Positions 8,805 to 18,016 of a DNA stretch of 64,000 bases are shown here, piece by piece; position 1 is the stretch's first letter; each line of letters begins with the position of its first letter. Below the pieces are notes generated by a model. The model saw nothing but the letters and a program-made list of their open reading frames with translations. It had not been told where the DNA came from and did no database searches. The position numbers and the translations under genes are program-made. The stretch comes from Armatimonadota bacterium (lineage in GTDB: Bacteria > Armatimonadota > HRBIN16): the NCBI GenBank assembly GCA_026003175.1, contig BPGT01000002.1, forward strand, positions 1,178,001 through 1,242,000. Direction: 5' to 3'.

Positions 8805-10402
8805 TCGAACCTCCCTGCCACCATCCTGCCGCCGAAAACGGTAGCCACCACACGCACGTCCTCCCATTCCTCTACAGGGGTCGCCGCCGGGTCGCGGCTG
8901 AGCACCACGAAATCCGCCCGCTTGCCCGCACCCAGTGAGCCTGTATACCCCTCATCGTGTACCGCGTACGCCGAGCCTCTCGTGTACAGGCGGATAGCGG
9001 TCAGCGCATCTACCCGCTCGCTCTCGCCCAGCACCACGCCAAGCGGTGTCTTGCGCTCCATCGCTGCGCGGATACCGTCCAGAGGTGCGCCCGGCACCAC
9101 CGGACAATCGGAGCTGAACGCAACGGGGACGCCTGCTTTCAATAGGGATGTCACCCGATTCAGCCGTCGCGCCCGTTCTTCGCCCAGACCGTAACGGTAG
9201 GCATCACCCAGTCGCGCTACAAACTCGGGTTGCAGCACCGCGACCACCCCCAGCTGGCGCAGGCGAGCAATGAGACCATCATCCAGCAACATGCAGTGCT
9301 CGATACGATGACGCACATCCGCCCGCGGATACTCTTGCAATGCCCTTTTGTAAAAGCGCAGCATCGTCTCTATCGCGCGGTCACCGATGGCATGCGTGGC
9401 AATCTGCCATCCCGCGCGGTGTGTGCCCATCACGTACTCCTCCAGTTCTTCTTCGCGATGCACCAGCATTCCCGTCGTGCCGGTGTCTACAAACGGCTCC
9501 TTGAGCGCAGCGGTGCGGGTGGTCAACGCCCCATCGGAAAACACCTTTGCGATACCCACTCGCACACCGTCACACCCCGTGCGGATGTCCTGAGGTCGCA
9601 TCCACATGCCCGCATGCCTCAGCGCGCCTGCCAGTATCATCAGGGTCACTCGCAAAGGCGCGCCCTCGTTCACCGCCTGCGCGTAGGCGGCGATTTCCCC
9701 CTGCAGGTCGCCCCAGCCGGTGCTAGCGTCTGCAGCGGCGGTAATGCCTTTTTCCGCCATCGCCTGCGCCGCCAGATGCACCGCCCGAACGCGCTGCGCA
9801 TGCGAAAGCGGTGGCTGGTGTCTGGTGACCAAATCCACCGCACTCTCCAGCAGTACGCCTGTTGGCTCGCCTTGCGCATCTCGTTCGATGGTGCCACCGG
9901 GCGGGTCAGGCGTCTCGCGGGTGATGCCCGCGATTCGCAGTGCAGTGGAGTTAGCCACCCCGCCGTGCTTGCTGGTATGTTCGATGAACACCGGCTTCTC
10001 CGCACTGACCTGATCCAGCTCATAGCGCGTCGGATGCCTGCGCTCTGTCATCCGGTTCTGGTCGTAGAAGCTACCTGTAATCCACTGCGCATCCGGGTGC
10101 TCCTCTGCCCAGCGACGCAACCGCGTGATAAGGCTGGGAATATCGGGTGCGTGTTCAGGACTGAGGTTCGCCGCGCTCAGGTCCAAGCCGTACGCCAGAA
10201 TATGGCAGTGGCAATCGTTGAAGCCGGGAACTACAAACAGCCCACCGCCATCCACTCGCTTTGCTTGCGGATAGCGCACGGAAAGGTCTTCCGCTTCACC
10301 GACCGCCAGAATGGTCTCATCTTGCCATACCATCGCACTGGCGACGGGCTGGCTGTCGTCCATCGTGTATATCTTGACGTTGTTAAGCAGAGTCTCAGGC
10401 AT
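8801..10402 (-). CDS. YtcJ-like amidohydrolase
   Basis: 533 residues of the amidohydrolase superfamily, YtcJ/N-substituted formamide deformylase-like group. The metal-binding motif DCHCH follows the short N-terminal beta-sandwich. Further motifs are HTSKHGGVANS, TADASTGWG-type strands, HAIGDRAI and SSDCPV with the catalytic Asp near the C-terminus. Family members hydrolyse amide or formamide bonds; some are amide hydrolases of unknown physiological substrate. It sits between pyrC and carA, overlaps carA by 4 nt and starts 31 nt after pyrC with AGGGGAAC before the ATG. A salvage role around carbamoyl or hydantoin-like compounds is possible but is only a guess from context. Confidence 0.8.
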   Translation of the reverse strand: MPETLLNNVKIYTMDDSQPVASAMVWQDETILAVGEAEDLSVRYPQAKRVDGGGLFVVPGFNDCHCHILAYGLDLSAANLSPEHAPDIPSLITRLRRWAEEHPDAQWITGSFYDQNRMTERRHPTRYELDQVSAEKPVFIEHTSKHGGVANSTALRIAGITRETPDPPGGTIERDAQGEPTGVLLESAVDLVTRHQPPLSHAQRVRAVHLAAQAMAEKGITAAADASTGWGDLQGEIAAYAQAVNEGAPLRVTLMILAGALRHAGMWMRPQDIRTGCDGVRVGIAKVFSDGALTTRTAALKEPFVDTGTTGMLVHREEELEEYVMGTHRAGWQIATHAIGDRAIETMLRFYKRALQEYPRADVRHRIEHCMLLDDGLIARLRQLGVVAVLQPEFVARLGDAYRYGLGEERARRLNRVTSLLKAGVPVAFSSDCPVVPGAPLDGIRAAMERKTPLGVVLGESERVDALTAIRLYTRGSAYAVHDEGYTGSLGAGKRADFVVLSRDPAATPVEEWEDVRVVATVFGGRMVAGRFE

Positions 10403-10433
10403 CCGTTCCCCTCACGCGCACTGAAGGGTGCGG

Positions 10434-11723
10434 CTACATCCCTTCCCGATATAACACTCTGCCGCCCACCATCGTCAGCACCGGTTTGCCCTGCAGCTCC
10501 CAGCCCTCAAAGGGCGTGTTGCGCGATTTAGAGCGAAACTCGCTGGCGCGCACTGTCCACTTTCGGCGCAGGTCAAATAGCGCGATGTCTGCCGGTGAGC
10601 CCGGTGCCAGCGTGCCGCCCGGCAATGCCAGCACCTTCGCCGGCTGGCAGCTCATCTTGTCTACCAGCTGGCTCAGGCTCATCCTGCCCGTGGACACCAG
10701 CTCCGTATAGGAAAGGGCGAAGGCTGTCTCGAGCCCGACGATACCAAAAGGCGCGAGTGCGAACTCCTGCGCCTTCTCATGCGAAGCGTGCGGCGCATGG
10801 TCGGTGGCGATGGCATCTATCGTGCCGTCCAGCAGCCCCTGGATGATAGCATCACAGTCCGCCTGTGTACGCAGGGGTGGGTTCATCTTGGCGTTGGTGT
10901 TGTAACCCAGGCATGCCTCATCGGTCAGCGCAAAGTAGTGGGGGCAGGTTTCTGCCGTCACAGGTGCGCCCATCTCCTTCGCCCAGCGGATGATTCGTAC
11001 CGCGCCCGCCGTAGACACGTGCAGGATATGCAGCCGACACCCTGTGTACAAACTCATCAGGCAGTTTCGCGCCACCTGTATCTCCTCCGCGACGGGCGGC
11101 ATCCCGCGCAAGCCCATGATAGTAGCAGTCAAACCCTCGTTCATGCACGCATCACGGGTCAGCGATTTATCCTCGCAGTGCGTCATGACCGTCAAACCCA
11201 GCTGCGCGGCGTACTCCATCCCCCGCCTCAGCACTTCCGCCAGCTGCAGGGGATAGGCGTCATCGGTCACCGCCACTGCGCCCGCCTCTTTCAATGCAGC
11301 CATCTCGGCTAACCCTTCGGGTTGCAGGCCCTTTGTGATGGCGGCAATGGGGTACACTCGCGCCAAGCCCACCGCTTCTGCCCGCTTCAGCAAACCGCGT
11401 ATCACCGCTGGCTCATCCAGCGGCGGGTCGGTGTTGGGCATACAACACACCGCGCTGAAGCCGCCAACAACCGCCGCCTCCGTGCCCGATTGCACGTCCT
11501 CTTTATACTCATAGCCCGGCTCGCGCAGGTGTACATGCAGGTCTATCAGTCCTGGGGTGAGCACCAGCCCCGAACAATCTATTACTTCACAACCGCCCAC
11601 ATCGTAGGGCGTGCTGTCCTCCACAATCGCCAGCACCTTGCCCTCGTCCACCACCACATCGGCGACCTTATCGACACCCTGCGAGGGGTCACACACGTGC
11701 GCTCTGCGAAAGATGGTTCTCAT
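10434..11723 (-). CDS. pyrC: Dihydroorotase
   Basis: 429 residues, class I dihydroorotase. Metal ligands His63 and His65 lie in DLHVHLREPG. Other motifs are GGFSAVCCMPNTDPPLD, ETCPHYFALTDE, and the catalytic Asp in IATDHAPH. It catalyses the third step of UMP synthesis, cyclising carbamoyl aspartate to dihydroorotate. The start overlaps the pyrB stop as ATGA, so the two are translationally coupled; in several bacteria this class forms a complex with aspartate transcarbamoylase. Length is normal for the family and all motifs are intact. Confidence 0.95.
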   Translation of the reverse strand: MRTIFRRAHVCDPSQGVDKVADVVVDEGKVLAIVEDSTPYDVGGCEVIDCSGLVLTPGLIDLHVHLREPGYEYKEDVQSGTEAAVVGGFSAVCCMPNTDPPLDEPAVIRGLLKRAEAVGLARVYPIAAITKGLQPEGLAEMAALKEAGAVAVTDDAYPLQLAEVLRRGMEYAAQLGLTVMTHCEDKSLTRDACMNEGLTATIMGLRGMPPVAEEIQVARNCLMSLYTGCRLHILHVSTAGAVRIIRWAKEMGAPVTAETCPHYFALTDEACLGYNTNAKMNPPLRTQADCDAIIQGLLDGTIDAIATDHAPHASHEKAQEFALAPFGIVGLETAFALSYTELVSTGRMSLSQLVDKMSCQPAKVLALPGGTLAPGSPADIALFDLRRKWTVRASEFRSKSRNTPFEGWELQGKPVLTMVGGRVLYREGM

Positions 11724-12640
11724 GCTGCCGCCTCCCCGCCCAGAAGATGATACAGCACCGCCATGCGGACTGCCACACCGTTGGTCACCTGCTCCAGAAT
11801 GACCGAACGCCCGCCATCCGCCACATCGTCAGCAATCTCCACCCCGCGGTTCATAGGACCCGGGTGCATGACGATGCAATCCGGCTTCGTCACCTCCAGC
11901 GCTCTCGCGTTGATGCCCCAGCGTTGTGAGTACTCGCGAAGGCTAGGTAACAAGCCCCGTTCCATGCGCTCCTGTTGCAACCGCAACGCCATCACCACGT
12001 CTGCACCCTCCAGCCCTCTGCGCAAGTCGGTATACACCTCGACGGGCAATCGCTGCACATCGCGCGGTAGCAACGTCGCCGGTCCCACAAAACGCACCTT
12101 CGCGCCCATCTTGGTCAGCCCCCACAGGTTGCTTCGTGCCACTCTGCTGTGCATGATGTCGCCCACGATGGCAACGGTAAGTGCCTCCAGTTTGCCCTTG
12201 TGCTGCCGGATGGTGAGCATATCCAGCAGCGCCTGTGTCGGGTGTTCGTGCATCCCGTCGCCCGCGTTGACCACCGGAATATCCAGTGCCTGCGCCACCA
12301 GATGGGCAGATCCCGACTGCGGGTGGCGCATCACCAGACAGTCAATGCGCATCGCTCGCAGGTTGCGTACCGTATCCAGCAAACTTTCTCCCTTCTGCAC
12401 GGAGCTGGTCGCGGCTGCAACGCTGGTGGTATCCGCCGACATGATTTTGGCGGCGTTTTCAAACGAGACGCGCGTGCGGGTGCTTGCCTCGTAAAAGAGA
12501 GTGACCACCTGCCTGCCCCGCAGGGTGGGCACCTTCTTCACGGAACGGTCTAAAATCTCTTTGAAGGACTGCGCCGTGTCCAGCAACAGGCGGATGTCTT
12601 CGGGCTCCGTTTCACGCAGGGTAATCAGGTCCGTGAACAT
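11720..12640 (-). CDS. pyrB: Aspartate carbamoyltransferase catalytic subunit
   Basis: 306 residues. Carbamoyl-phosphate-binding STRTR lies at residues 53-57, followed by HPTQALLD, the aspartate-side loop and the C-terminal HPGPMNRG. It transfers the carbamoyl group to aspartate. I chose ATG 12640, 2 nt after the pyrR stop, with GAGGAG in the pyrR end as RBS; an upstream in-frame start at 12673 would only add 11 residues inside pyrR. No pyrI regulatory subunit is present nearby, so the enzyme probably works as a trimer or with PyrC. Control is likely through PyrR at the operon leader. Confidence 0.95.
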   Translation of the reverse strand: MFTDLITLRETEPEDIRLLLDTAQSFKEILDRSVKKVPTLRGRQVVTLFYEASTRTRVSFENAAKIMSADTTSVAAATSSVQKGESLLDTVRNLRAMRIDCLVMRHPQSGSAHLVAQALDIPVVNAGDGMHEHPTQALLDMLTIRQHKGKLEALTVAIVGDIMHSRVARSNLWGLTKMGAKVRFVGPATLLPRDVQRLPVEVYTDLRRGLEGADVVMALRLQQERMERGLLPSLREYSQRWGINARALEVTKPDCIVMHPGPMNRGVEIADDVADGGRSVILEQVTNGVAVRMAVLYHLLGGEAAA

Positions 12641-12642
12641 GG

Positions 12643-13290
<648 letters not shown>

Positions 13291-13311
13291 TTAAAGGAAC
13301 CCGTTGCATAG

Positions 13312-13341
13312 AGTATAACGGATAGCAGGGCGGTTTGTCAA
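13312..13341 (-). promoter_or_regulatory. Promoter of the pyr operon
   Basis: A perfect -35 TTGACA (13336-13341) and a -10 TATACT (13312-13317) are separated by 18 bp. Transcription would start near 13305 and give a leader of about 115 nt carrying the PyrR hairpin. The first base of the -35 box coincides with the first base of the left target duplication of the MITE-like element. Confidence 0.8.
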
Positions 13342-13350
13342 GCGCAACAG

Positions 13351-13536
13351 GAGGGTGTTCGAAATTGCTGGTTGAATGGATAGATAACCTAACCCCCTTG
13401 CCCCCTTCCCTGCAAGGGAAGGGGGAACGCCCCTCTCCTCGTAGGAGAGGGGACGGGGGTGAGGTAAGGCAGGGATAGCAAGAACGCCTCTCTCCTTGCG
13501 CTACAACCAACTTCTCAACAATTCTCGAACACCCTC
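13351..13536. mobile_element. MITE-like element with 10-bp target duplication
   Basis: 186 bp bounded by terminal inverted repeats: GAGGGTGTTCGA, then AATTG, at 13351-13367, and the matching CAATTC, then TCGAACACCCTC, at 13519-13536. A perfect 10-bp direct repeat AGCGCAACAG flanks it (13341-13350 and 13537-13546), as expected for a transposition target duplication. Inside are two GC-rich palindromes (around 13398-13420 and 13434-13456) and no coding sequence. It would be moved in trans by a transposase not seen in this window. It occupies the pyrR-galE divergent promoter region, which otherwise shows only the pyr promoter and the galE -10. Confidence 0.8.
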
Positions 13537-13602
13537 AGCGCAACAGAGACCTTGTGGTGTTATAATGGACGATGGATATACGCCAAGCCAGGAGGACAAC
13601 CC

Positions 13603-14592
13603 ATGATTTGCGTTATCGGGGGGGCGGGCTACATCGGCTCGCACTGTGTGAAACGGCTACTGGAGCGCGGTTACGACGTGGTCACTCTGGATAATCTGGA
13701 AACAGGACATCGCGCAGCTGTTGTCGGCGGCGAGTTCGTACAGGGTGATTACACCGACCGCCATACTCTGGACGCGCTGTTCCGCAGCTACACGATAGAG
13801 TGCGTGATGCACTTTGCCGCGTACGCCTCTGTCGCCGAGAGCATGACCGACCCTGCCAAATTCTACCGTCTGAACGTGGTGGGCGGATATACTCTACTGG
13901 AATCAATGCGTGCACATCATATCCCTTATCTCATCTTTTCCTCCAGCGCAGCCACCTACGGGGAACCCCGCCAGATACCCATCCCCGAAGACCATCCTCA
14001 GGAGCCGACCAATGCCTACGGAGAGACCAAACGCGCTTTTGAGCAGATGCTGCGCTGGTATGAGGTGGCGTTCGGCTTGCGTTCCATCAGCCTGCGCTAT
14101 TTCAACGCCGCCGGCGCAGACCCCGACGGGCAACTGGGTGAGGACCACCATCCCGAAACGCATCTGATTCCCCTCGTGTTACTTACTGCGTTAGGCAAGC
14201 GACCTGTCATCAAGATATTCGGCACCGATTACGATACCCCCGACGGAACCGCCATCCGCGACTACATACACGTCACCGACCTGGCGGATGCGCACATCCT
14301 CGCCTACGAAGCACTGAAACGCGGTGCGCCCTCCACCGCTTACAACCTGGGCAACGGGCTGGGTTACTCGGTGCGCGAGGTCATTCGCACCGCTGAACAA
14401 GTGGTTGGGCGCCCTATCCCGCAAGAGGAGGCTCCCCGCCGTGCTGGAGACCCCGCCCGGCTGGTGGCAAGTGCGCACCGTGCCAAACACGAGCTGGGCT
14501 GGCAGCCTCAGTATGCTGACCTACGCACCATTATCGAGACCGCATGGCGATGGCACTTCACCCACCCTGACGGCTATGCCGATAGGGAGTAG
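13603..14592 (+). CDS. galE: UDP-glucose 4-epimerase
   Basis: 329 residues of the extended SDR family. The NAD-binding motif GGAGYIGS is at residues 6-13, followed by the catalytic Ser region SSSAATYG, the NAYGETK (YxxxK) motif and RYFNAAGADPDG, all typical of GalE. It interconverts UDP-glucose and UDP-galactose. I chose ATG 13603, with GGAGG before it and the glycine motif at the usual distance; an in-frame start at 13552 would add unrelated residues. A TATAAT at 13561-13566 may be its -10, but the -35 position is occupied by the target duplication and the edge of the MITE-like element. Confidence 0.93.
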   Translation: MICVIGGAGYIGSHCVKRLLERGYDVVTLDNLETGHRAAVVGGEFVQGDYTDRHTLDALFRSYTIECVMHFAAYASVAESMTDPAKFYRLNVVGGYTLLESMRAHHIPYLIFSSSAATYGEPRQIPIPEDHPQEPTNAYGETKRAFEQMLRWYEVAFGLRSISLRYFNAAGADPDGQLGEDHHPETHLIPLVLLTALGKRPVIKIFGTDYDTPDGTAIRDYIHVTDLADAHILAYEALKRGAPSTAYNLGNGLGYSVREVIRTAEQVVGRPIPQEEAPRRAGDPARLVASAHRAKHELGWQPQYADLRTIIETAWRWHFTHPDGYADRE

Positions 14593-14754
14593 CTAATCCA
14601 CTTGTCGGTCAGAGTGTGCGATACCTGGGCTGTCCGGTCTTTGCAACGGGGTAATTGTCTGCCATAAGAACGAACCTAAGCAGCACAAGAGTATAGAGGG
14701 TAAGTCCAGCCCCACAGAGAACAGAGAAGTAGATACAGGACGGAGGGTGCCACG

Positions 14755-15678
<924 letters not shown>

Positions 15679-15680
15679 GC

Positions 15681-16367
15681 ATGGACTACACCTACCGCGA
15701 CATTGCCAGGATGATCGACCACTCGCTGTTGAGCCCTGCATTGACCGACGAGGAACTGGAGCGAGGCTGCCGCATCGCCCGCGATTACGGTGTGGCCAGT
15801 GTGTGCATCAAGCCCTACTACCTGAAGCGCTGCGCAGAAATCTTACAGGGCAGCGACGTGCTTCCCAGTACTACCATAGGCTTTCCGCACGGCGGACACA
15901 CTACCGCCACCAAAGTCGCCGAGGCGAAGCAGGCGCTGGACGACGGTGGCATCGAACTGGATATGGTGGTGAACATCGGTAAGGTGCTCAGCGGGGACTG
16001 GGCTTACGTGCGCGATGACATCCGTGCGGTGGTAGAGATAACGCACGAGCGAGGCGGCATGGTGAAGGTCATCTTCGAGAACTGCTATCTGCAAGACGAG
16101 CACAAGATTCGGCTGTGCGAGATTTGCGCAGAGGTAGGCGCGGATTTCGTGAAGACCTCCACCGGCTTCGGCTCCGGCGGTGCCACTATAGAAGACCTGA
16201 AGCTCATGCGCAAGTACTCCCCACCCCACGTACAGGTGAAGGCAGCAGGAGGCATCCGCACGCTGGACGCCCTGCTGGAGGTACGCGCGATAGGCGTCAC
16301 CCGGGTCGGCGCGACACGCACAGTGGAGATACTGGAGGAGTGCAAGAGGCGATTGGGCATCGTATAA
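15681..16367 (+). CDS. deoC: Deoxyribose-phosphate aldolase
   Basis: 228 residues. The Schiff-base Lys158 lies in FVKTSTGFG, with Lys187 in VKAAGGIR and Asp95 in LDMVVNIG, the three residues expected in the DeoC active site. It splits 2-deoxyribose 5-phosphate into glyceraldehyde 3-phosphate and acetaldehyde in nucleoside catabolism. AGGAGG lies nine bases before ATG 15681; a GTG at 15675 is too close to it. The gene ends 4 bp before the 69-bp repeat that marks the integrated element. Confidence 0.92.
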   Translation: MDYTYRDIARMIDHSLLSPALTDEELERGCRIARDYGVASVCIKPYYLKRCAEILQGSDVLPSTTIGFPHGGHTTATKVAEAKQALDDGGIELDMVVNIGKVLSGDWAYVRDDIRAVVEITHERGGMVKVIFENCYLQDEHKIRLCEICAEVGADFVKTSTGFGSGGATIEDLKLMRKYSPPHVQVKAAGGIRTLDALLEVRAIGVTRVGATRTVEILEECKRRLGIV

Positions 16368-16371
16368 AACA

Positions 16372-16440
16372 CTGGAGCGGGGGACGGGAATCGAACCCGC
16401 ACCGCCAGCTTGGAAGGCTGGAGCTCTGCCATTGAGCTAC
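16372..16440. repeat. att site, left copy (tRNA-Gly 3' fragment)
   Basis: 69 bp identical to 24609-24677. It contains the CCA end, T-arm, variable loop, anticodon arm and D-arm of tRNA-Gly on the reverse strand but lacks the 5' acceptor strand (CTGTAGC in place of GGGTAGC), so it cannot fold into a tRNA. It is the duplicated 3' tRNA part produced by site-specific integration. Confidence 0.93.
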
Positions 16441-16442
16441 AG

Positions 16443-16499
16443 ACACAACATGTTGTACCCAAAACGCCTATACAGGCAGAATCAACACAAGATGTTGTG
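16443..16499. promoter_or_regulatory. Candidate integrase arm-type sites, left end
   Basis: Two copies of the 14-bp motif CACAACATSTTGTG. CACAACATGTTGTA lies at 16444-16457, three bases after the 69-bp core, and an inverted CACAACATCTTGTG (read on the reverse strand) lies at 16486-16499. The same motif occurs twice beside the right core, once also exactly three bases from it. Confidence 0.7.
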
Positions 16500-16547
16500 T
16501 GTCTCAGACTGACAAGATTCAGAAGGCTGGCGTTCCGCACAGGGGTC

Positions 16548-16577
16548 TTGACGCAGGCTCGCAGAGGATGCTACACT
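16548..16577 (+). promoter_or_regulatory. Probable promoter for the sigma-like gene pair
   Basis: TTGACG (16548-16553) and TACACT (16572-16577) with an 18-bp spacer, about 90 bp upstream of the gene at 16671. It is the only good sigma70-like match in the left end of the element. Confidence 0.5.
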
Positions 16578-16670
16578 GTCTCTGCGTTCAGCACCTGCCC
16601 TGCTGGACGCCACGCCTGCGGTAGTCACCACTACGCGCAGGCACTCCCATCATAACAAGCAGAGGCAGAG

Positions 16671-16928
16671 ATGTCAAGCGATTATGTGGAACCAGAAGAC
16701 CTCAGTGCGCTCGAAACCTTCCTGCAGGTCGAACACTCCATCGATGTCCACCGTGCCCTTCGCCAACTCTATAGCACTCAGGGCTGTGAACATCTTGCGG
16801 TGCTCGCCTTACGCTACGGGTTCGGTTATGACCTGCGCACTATTGCCTTCATCATGAACAGGCAGAAGAAGCAGGTGGAGCGCACTCTACACCACTGCCT
16901 GCAACAGCTGGCAGATTACATGGTGTAA
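16671..16928 (+). CDS. Small HTH protein resembling sigma factor region 4
   Basis: 85 residues. From residue 38 on (EHLAVLALRYGFGYDLRTIA, then FIMNRQKKQVERTLHHCLQQL) it follows the pattern of sigma70 region 4: the LRYG helix, the helix-turn-helix and a C-terminal recognition helix ending in a Leu. The N-terminal part has no match I know. Alone it lacks region 2, so it could not recognise a -10 box. The gene 94 bp downstream resembles region 2, suggesting a two-subunit sigma factor. RBS is weak (GAGGCAGAG). The alternative is a simple phage-type HTH repressor. Confidence 0.65.
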   Translation: MSSDYVEPEDLSALETFLQVEHSIDVHRALRQLYSTQGCEHLAVLALRYGFGYDLRTIAFIMNRQKKQVERTLHHCLQQLADYMV

Positions 16929-16945
16929 CGCAGGCAACAACTCGT

Positions 16946-16961
16946 GAGACAAAAGTGTCTC
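16946..16961. promoter_or_regulatory. Palindrome between the two sigma-like genes
   Basis: The inverted repeat GAGACA-AAAG-TGTCTC is followed at once by another TGTCTC (16966-16971). It lies in the 94-bp gap ahead of the region 2-like gene and could be an operator or a weak hairpin. Confidence 0.35.
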
Positions 16962-17025
16962 ATTCTGTCTCAAACATGAGTTTGCTTACAATTCTCAAAC
17001 TCTGTCGGGAACGATGTAATGAGTG

Positions 17026-17352
17026 ATGACACTGGACGCGCTCCTGCAAGGCAATCCTGCTTATGATGATGCTCTGGCGGATGGGGTGCTCCAACACTAC
17101 ATGCGCTTTAAGCACTCTGCCATTGCCCGCCTGCAAAGTATGGGCATGGATGCCGATGATGTAGAGCAGGAATTACGCATCGCCCTCTGGAAGGCGTGGA
17201 GCACCTGGACGGGGCAAATCGCCCTGCGCAGGTGGCTGTCGTGGAAGCTGGATTACCGCCTGCGTGACATGGAACGAAACTGTGCCAAACAGCTACAGCG
17301 ACTGAAGATTGTTTACCTCGAAGACCTCCTTCCTCCTGAAAACACAGACTGA
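17026..17352 (+). CDS. Small protein resembling sigma factor region 2
   Basis: 108 residues from ATG 17026 (a GTG directly before it is also possible). The stretch MDADDVEQELRIALWKAW, then RRWLSWKLDYRLRDMERN, matches sigma70 region 2: the acidic core-binding helix, the aromatic/basic -10 recognition helix, and the Arg-rich RLRD segment. There is no region 4 in this protein; that fold is in the preceding gene. Split sigma factors such as SigO-RsoA of Bacillus show this division can work. A role in late or excision gene expression of the element is my inference. It ends at a strong hairpin. Confidence 0.65.
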   Translation: MTLDALLQGNPAYDDALADGVLQHYMRFKHSAIARLQSMGMDADDVEQELRIALWKAWSTWTGQIALRRWLSWKLDYRLRDMERNCAKQLQRLKIVYLEDLLPPENTD

Positions 17353-17392
17353 ACCTCCTTGCCCAGCAGGCTTGCGCGCCCGGGTGCAGGTA

Positions 17393-17420
17393 GCGGGCAG
17401 GGCGCGTGCGCCCTGCCCGC
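17393..17420. terminator. Bidirectional GC hairpin between convergent genes
   Basis: A perfect inverted repeat with 13-bp arms (GCGGGCAGGGCGC and its complement) and a 2-bp loop, placed between the ends of the forward sigma-like gene and the reverse gene ending at 17422. It has no T-tract. The same arms recur at 18705-18732. Confidence 0.6.
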
Positions 17421-17421
17421 G

Positions 17422-17790
17422 TCACTCATCTACAATCTCCACTTCCTCAAACGAGTCCATGCGGTGAGCTAACGCCAGAATACCGCGCAGTTCCTTCACC
17501 GCCAGCAACGCCGTCCGCAGGTCACCCTCACGCTGAGCGCGCTCCAGTATGGCAAGCGTCCGTCGCTGCAACTGCTCCACCTGCTCATACAGCGACACCG
17601 CCAGTTCGCACTCTTCCTCTTCACGCGCCCTGAGCAATAACTCAGGCAGGTGGCTCCCCTTGTGACGGTGTAACGCGGTGACGCTGATTCCGTATTGTTC
17701 CGCTATGTTCCGCAACGGCTCACCACGAATCAGGTCTTCCTCAATGTGCTCCCGCATAGGGTGACTACATACCGTGCAGACTCTGGGCAA
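17422..17790 (-). CDS. CxxC zinc-finger HTH protein
   Basis: 122 residues. It begins MPRVCTVCSHPMREHIEED, with a CxxC and a downstream His that could bind zinc, then a helix-turn-helix (LRNIAEQYGISVTALHRHK) and a long charged alpha-helical C-terminus. I chose the TTG at 17790 because AGGAGG sits eight bases before it; ATG 17811 or TTG 17817 would add 7-9 residues and place that RBS inside the gene. It overlaps the preceding gene by 26 bp. Small DNA-binding proteins of this shape occur in phages and satellites, and a terminase-small-subunit or excisionase-type role is possible but unproven. Confidence 0.6.
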   Translation of the reverse strand: MPRVCTVCSHPMREHIEEDLIRGEPLRNIAEQYGISVTALHRHKGSHLPELLLRAREEEECELAVSLYEQVEQLQRRTLAILERAQREGDLRTALLAVKELRGILALAHRMDSFEEVEIVDE

Positions 17791-18010
17791 CCGCCTCACC
17801 TCCTGAATCATCCTCAAACACGCCCTGCGCCTTCAGTGCCTTCAACAGACGGTGAAAGGCTTGATTCAGTTCCGTCGCCTGTCGGTGCACCTGCGCGTAG
17901 TCCTCACGCGAAGGAACCGCGCCCATCGCCACCAGAGTATACAACCGCCTTAACGCGCCTGTAGCGTGTTGCATGTTGACTACCGCGTCCCTGCAAAGGT
18001 TGTGTGTCAT
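17765..18010 (-). CDS. Small helical protein of unknown function
   Basis: 81 residues, no family recognised. It is mostly amphipathic helix (VVNMQHATGALRRLYTLV; ATELNQAFHRLLKALKAQG) with an acidic C-terminal section, a shape common in small phage or plasmid accessory proteins. GAGGAGGTGA lies about seven bases before the ATG, one of the best ribosome sites in the element. It starts 7 bp after the nuclease gene stop and overlaps the next gene, so it belongs to the same reverse-strand operon. Confidence 0.6.
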   Translation of the reverse strand: MTHNLCRDAVVNMQHATGALRRLYTLVAMGAVPSREDYAQVHRQATELNQAFHRLLKALKAQGVFEDDSGGEAVAQSLHGM

Positions 18011-18016
18011 TGCTGT

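Noticed and set aside
9230-10531. Long forward-strand open frame opposite the YtcJ-like amidohydrolase
   Set aside because: It is rich in Arg, His and Gln, has no RBS or family pattern, and lies wholly opposite two well-supported reverse genes.
13398-13456. Terminators of galE or pyrR in the divergent gap
   Set aside because: Both genes read away from this gap; the palindromes belong to the MITE-like element.
16372-16440. A second tRNA-Gly gene
   Set aside because: The 5' acceptor strand is missing, so it cannot fold; it is the duplicated att site.
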